Source: Novosphingobium sp.
Lineage (GTDB): Bacteria > Pseudomonadota > Alphaproteobacteria > Sphingomonadales > Sphingomonadaceae
DNA length: 8,346 nucleotides
Reading direction: 5' to 3'
Assembly (NCBI GenBank): GCA_030830245.1
Contig: JAURNJ010000298.1
Span: 1-8,346 of the forward strand
Under the pieces are notes generated by a model. The model ran no database searches, was not told the origin of the DNA, and saw only the letters and a list, made by a program, of their open reading frames with translations. The position numbers were made by a program, and so were the translations under genes. Positions 5,846 to 8,346 of the stretch are shown here, piece after piece. The first letter of the stretch is position 1; each line of letters opens with the position of its first letter.

Positions 5846-7104
5846 GCGATCTTGCGCATCACAAGGCTGGCATTGGTGCCGCCAAAGCCGAAGCTGTTGT
5901 TCAGCACGGCCTCGACCTTGCGCTCCTTCGCCTTCCACGGAACCAGATCGACGCCCTCGCAGCTCTCACTCGGATTATCGAGGTTGAGCGTGGGCGGCAC
6001 GATCTGGTCGCGCAGCGCCAGCATGCAGAAGATCGATTCGACCGCGCCCGCGCCGCCCAGCAGGTGGCCGATGGCGGACTTGGTGCTGCTCATCGAGACT
6101 GTGGAAATCGCTTCGCCGAACAGGCGGCGCACCGCGCCCAGTTCCAGCTCGTCGCCCATCGGCGTCGAGGTGCCGTGCGCATTGATGTAGTCGATGTCGG
6201 AAGGCGCCATTCCCGCCTTCTTGAGCGCCATCTGCATCGAGCGGAACGCGCCCGAACCCTCGGGATGCGGGGCAGTGACGTGATAGGCGTCGCCAGACAG
6301 GCCATAGCCGACCACCTCGGCATAGATCTTCGCGCCTCGCGCCTTGGCCCGTTCATATTCCTCGAGCACGACGACGCCAGCGCCCTCGCCCATGACGAAA
6401 CCGTCGCGGGCCTGGTCATAGGGGCGGCTGGCCCGTTGCGGCTCGTCGTTGAAGGCAGTCGAAAGTGCGCGGGCCTGCGCGAATCCGGCAATGCCGATCG
6501 GGCAGATCGTGCCTTCCGCACCGCCTGCCAGCATCACGTCGGCATCGTCGTCGCGGATCATCCGCGCCGCATCGCCGATCGAATGGGCGCCGGTGGAGCA
6601 GGCGGTGACTACCGCGTGGTTCGGACCCATCAGGCCGTACTTGATCGATACCTGCCCGGAAATGAGGTTGATCAGGCGACCGTGGACAAAGTGCGGAGAA
6701 ACCCGGCCCGGCCCCTTTTCGGCCAGAACCAGCGATTCGATCTCGATACCCGGCAAGCCACCGATGCCCGAGCCGATCGAGCAGCCCGCGCGCAGACGCT
6801 CTTCCTCGCTCATGTCGGTAAGGCCCGCATCCTCCAGCGCCTGACCGGCCGCGTCGATGCCGTAGATGATGAAAGGATCGACCTGTCGCTGGACCTTGTG
6901 ATCGACCCGGACATTCGGATCGAAGCCCCACTCGTGATCGGCAGGCTTCACCTCGCAGGCGATGCGGCACTTCTGGTCCGAGGCATCGAAGCGGGTGATC
7001 GGCCCCGCGCCGGACTTGCCGGCGATCAGGTTGCTCCATGTCGTCTCGACATTGCTGCCGAGCGGGGTGACAAGGCCAAGACCGGTAACGACTACACGAC
7101 GCAT
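5842..7104 (-). CDS. fabF: 3-oxoacyl-[acyl-carrier-protein] synthase II (FabF)
   Basis: A full-length 420-residue ketoacyl-ACP synthase of the elongating type. It condenses malonyl-ACP with acyl-ACP in cytoplasmic type II fatty-acid synthesis. The Cys-His-His catalytic set is visible: C169 in T-A-C-S-T-G-A, H310 in N-A-H-G-T-S-T, and H347 in S-A-I-G-H-L-L-G. The supporting K342 and the gatekeeper loop G-F-G-G-T-N (F407) are also present. The N-terminal R-R-V-V-V-T-G-L-G is the normal first strand. GGAG lies 6 nt before the ATG at 7104-7102. It follows acpP by 118 nt, a gap with two strong hairpins, and overlaps mltG by 4 nt. Nothing is missing or unusual in the protein. Confidence 0.98.
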   Translation of the reverse strand: MRRVVVTGLGLVTPLGSNVETTWSNLIAGKSGAGPITRFDASDQKCRIACEVKPADHEWGFDPNVRVDHKVQRQVDPFIIYGIDAAGQALEDAGLTDMSEEERLRAGCSIGSGIGGLPGIEIESLVLAEKGPGRVSPHFVHGRLINLISGQVSIKYGLMGPNHAVVTACSTGAHSIGDAARMIRDDDADVMLAGGAEGTICPIGIAGFAQARALSTAFNDEPQRASRPYDQARDGFVMGEGAGVVVLEEYERAKARGAKIYAEVVGYGLSGDAYHVTAPHPEGSGAFRSMQMALKKAGMAPSDIDYINAHGTSTPMGDELELGAVRRLFGEAISTVSMSSTKSAIGHLLGGAGAVESIFCMLALRDQIVPPTLNLDNPSESCEGVDLVPWKAKERKVEAVLNNSFGFGGTNASLVMRKIA

Positions 7105-7124
7105 GAAGTTCTCCGAAAATGCAA

Positions 7125-7153
7125 CAGGCCCAGACCCGTCCGGGCTGAGCCTG
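7125..7153 (-). terminator. candidate attenuator hairpin just before fabF
   Basis: On the minus strand CAGGC and GCCTG enclose a second stem, CAGCCC with GGG(T)CTG, around the loop GGAC. This gives about 11 GC-rich base pairs with one mismatch and one bulged T. It is followed by TTGCATTTTC, a weak T-rich tract, and then the fabF ribosome binding site. It could partly terminate or process the acpP transcript, leaving less mRNA for fabF. The T tract is interrupted, so full termination is unlikely. Confidence 0.4.
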
Positions 7154-7163
7154 CCGAATTGGT

Positions 7164-7193
7164 CCTGACCGGTCTAGTCTCCAGCCGGTCAGG
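7164..7193 (-). terminator. perfect 9-bp hairpin downstream of acpP
   Basis: CCTGACCGG and CCGGTCAGG form a perfect 9-bp stem around a 12-nt loop, beginning about 30 nt after the acpP stop. There is no T-run behind it on the minus strand, so it is more likely an mRNA-stabilising or processing structure for the short acpP message than an intrinsic terminator. Confidence 0.4.
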
Positions 7194-7222
7194 CGCCATT
7201 GGTGATCCGGCTGGCCCGGAAA

Positions 7223-7459
7223 TCAGCCCTTGTTCTCGTCGATATACTTGATCGCATCCGTAACGGTGCTGATCTTCTCGGCGGCATCGTCGGGAATTTC
7301 CACGCCGAACTCTTCCTCGAAGGCCATGACCAGCTCGACGATGTCGAGGCTGTCCGCGCCAAGATCATCGATGAAGCTGGCATCTTCGGTCACCTTGTCG
7401 GCTTCCACGCCAAGGTGCTCGACAACAATCTTCTTCACCCGCTCTGCGGTATCGCTCAT
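7223..7459 (-). CDS. acpP: acyl carrier protein AcpP
   Basis: A 78-residue, strongly acidic protein of standard ACP length. The phosphopantetheine attachment serine is S37 in G-A-D-S-L-D, followed by the acidic recognition helix ([13 protein letters not shown]). The protein carries growing acyl chains as thioesters for the type II fatty-acid synthase, including FabF encoded next to it, and is normally one of the most abundant cytoplasmic proteins. The ATG at 7459-7457 has AAGGGG 7 nt upstream, a good ribosome binding site. The gene lies 118 nt before fabF and 87 nt after aspS. fabD and fabG, which often precede acpP, are not directly upstream here. Confidence 0.98.
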   Translation of the reverse strand: MSDTAERVKKIVVEHLGVEADKVTEDASFIDDLGADSLDIVELVMAFEEEFGVEIPDDAAEKISTVTDAIKYIDENKG

Positions 7460-7510
7460 TTTTCAGCCCCTTCTCACGGCCATTGGAATTTGACGGTTGC
7501 CCTAGTCGCA

Positions 7511-7540
7511 CCGGCGCGCGCTGGCAAGCGCCCGCACCGG
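7511..7540 (-). terminator. strong GC hairpin after aspS
   Basis: On the minus strand CCGGTGCGGGCGCT and AGCGCGCGCCGG pair around the loop TGCC. The stem has about 12 pairs, one of them a wobble, with a 2-nt bulge. It starts 6 nt after the aspS stop and lies ahead of acpP. No T-run follows, so it may mark an mRNA 3' end or a processing site and is not a classical terminator. The remaining bases to acpP (7460-7510) must hold any separate acpP promoter, but I see no convincing -35/-10 pair. Confidence 0.4.
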
Positions 7541-7546
7541 CGGCAA

Positions 7547-8346
7547 TCACTGTTTTCGCGGCTCGACGATGCGCAGGTGCAACTCGCGAAGCTGTTTGGG
7601 CTCCGCAGGGCTTGGCCCGCCCATCAGCAGGTCTTCAGCACGCTGGTTCATCGGGAACAGGGTGATTTCGCGCAGGTTGACCGCGCCGCACAGCAACATG
7701 ACTATGCGATCCACGCCTGCCGCCATGCCGCCATGTGGCGGCGCACCATATTGGAAGGCGCGGTAAAGCCCGCCGAACCGCTCCTCGACATCGGCCTGTG
7801 ACAGGCCGGTGAGTTCGAAGGCCTTGACCATCAGCTCGGGATACTGGTTGCGGATCGAACCCGAGGCGATCTCGTATCCGTTGCAGACGAGGTCGTACTG
7901 GAACGCCTTGATCGTGAGCGGGTCCTGATTTTGCAGAGCCTCCAGCCCGCCTTGCGGCATCGAGAACGGGTTGTGAGCGAAGTCGACCTTCTTTTCCTCC
8001 TCGGACCATTCGTAGAAGGGAAAATCGACAATCCAGCACAATTCGAACCGGTCCGTGTCGATCAGTTCCAGTTGCTCACCCACACGGATGCGAGCGAGTC
8101 CTGCAAGCTTGGCTGCCTGCTCTTCCTTGCCCGCGGAGAAGAACGCTCCGTCATCCGGTCCAAGCCCGAGCGAGTCCCACAGGGCGGCCATCTTTTCCTC
8201 GCCGTGGTTCTTGGCGATGGGCCCGCCGAACTCGCCCCCCTTGCGGGTCGCGTAGCCAAGGCCTGCATGCCCTTCCGAACGAGCCCATTCGTTCATGTCG
8301 TCGAAGAACTTGCGGCTCTTTTCGGTAGTGTTCGGCGCGGGGATCA
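7547..8346 (-). CDS. aspS: aspartyl-tRNA synthetase, C-terminal part (5' end outside the window)
   Basis: The minus-strand frame is open from base 8344 to the TGA at 7549-7547, giving about 265 of the usual roughly 590 residues. The visible part covers the bacterial GAD insertion domain (ending near [13 protein letters not shown]) and the end of the class II catalytic core. The latter includes [16 protein letters not shown] and motif 3, [14 protein letters not shown], whose Arg is at about 7706-7708. The enzyme charges tRNA-Asp in the cytoplasm. Many alphaproteobacterial forms also charge tRNA-Asn, but the anticodon-binding domain that would show this is outside the window. An internal ATG at 8296 is not the start, because conserved sequence ([10 protein letters not shown]) continues upstream. 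Confidence 0.96.
   Translation of the reverse strand, partial: IPAPNTTEKSRKFFDDMNEWARSEGHAGLGYATRKGGEFGGPIAKNHGEEKMAALWDSLGLGPDDGAFFSAGKEEQAAKLAGLARIRVGEQLELIDTDRFELCWIVDFPFYEWSEEEKKVDFAHNPFSMPQGGLEALQNQDPLTIKAFQYDLVCNGYEIASGSIRNQYPELMVKAFELTGLSQADVEERFGGLYRAFQYGAPPHGGMAAGVDRIVMLLCGAVNLREITLFPMNQRAEDLLMGGPSPAEPKQLRELHLRIVEPRKQ

Noticed and set aside
5833..7251. Long plus-strand open frame of 472 codons opposite fabF
   Set aside because: It mirrors fabF, whose catalytic residues are all present on the other strand. Its translation looks like a GC-rich antisense shadow with no domain pattern.

Overview
The window is GC-rich, gene-dense DNA from an alphaproteobacterium, most likely a sphingomonad such as Novosphingobium. 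That placement is inferred from protein style (ACP, FabF, AspRS, MltG) and gene order; no marker search could be run. It holds nine protein genes in the strand order + + - + - - - - -. I see no tRNA, rRNA, CRISPR array, transposase or phage gene.

The left half (1-3987) looks like an accessory catabolic block for acyl-CoA thioesters. It opens with the 3' part of a class III CoA-transferase (1-1016). This overlaps by ATGA an alpha-methylacyl-CoA racemase-like gene (1013-2113) that keeps the His/Asp/Glu catalytic set. A long imperfect palindrome (about 2123-2246) fills the gap to a convergent short-chain dehydrogenase (2247-3035, minus). Divergent from the SDR is a tandem-VOC protein with two similar halves (3118-3987, plus). 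Its stop codon shares the tetranucleotide CTAG with the stop of a convergent luciferase-like flavin oxidoreductase (3984-4865, minus). A plausible joint role is to activate a carboxylic acid as a CoA ester, epimerise an alpha-methyl centre and oxidise the product. The substrate cannot be read from the sequence.

The right half (4868-8346, all minus) is core housekeeping in the transcriptional order aspS (3' part), acpP, fabF, mltG. fabF and mltG overlap by ATGA, and the oxidoreductase starts 2 nt after mltG. The accessory block is therefore attached to the end of a fatty-acid/cell-wall operon. The acpP-fabF gap carries two GC-rich hairpins that could set the ACP:FabF expression ratio, and a third strong hairpin follows aspS.

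I found no clearly new defence or mobile system. The most unusual items are the long palindrome between convergent genes, the symmetric tandem-VOC protein that seems to lack standard metal ligands, and the CoA-transferase/racemase/SDR/VOC/LLM gene set as a possible undescribed acyl-CoA pathway.
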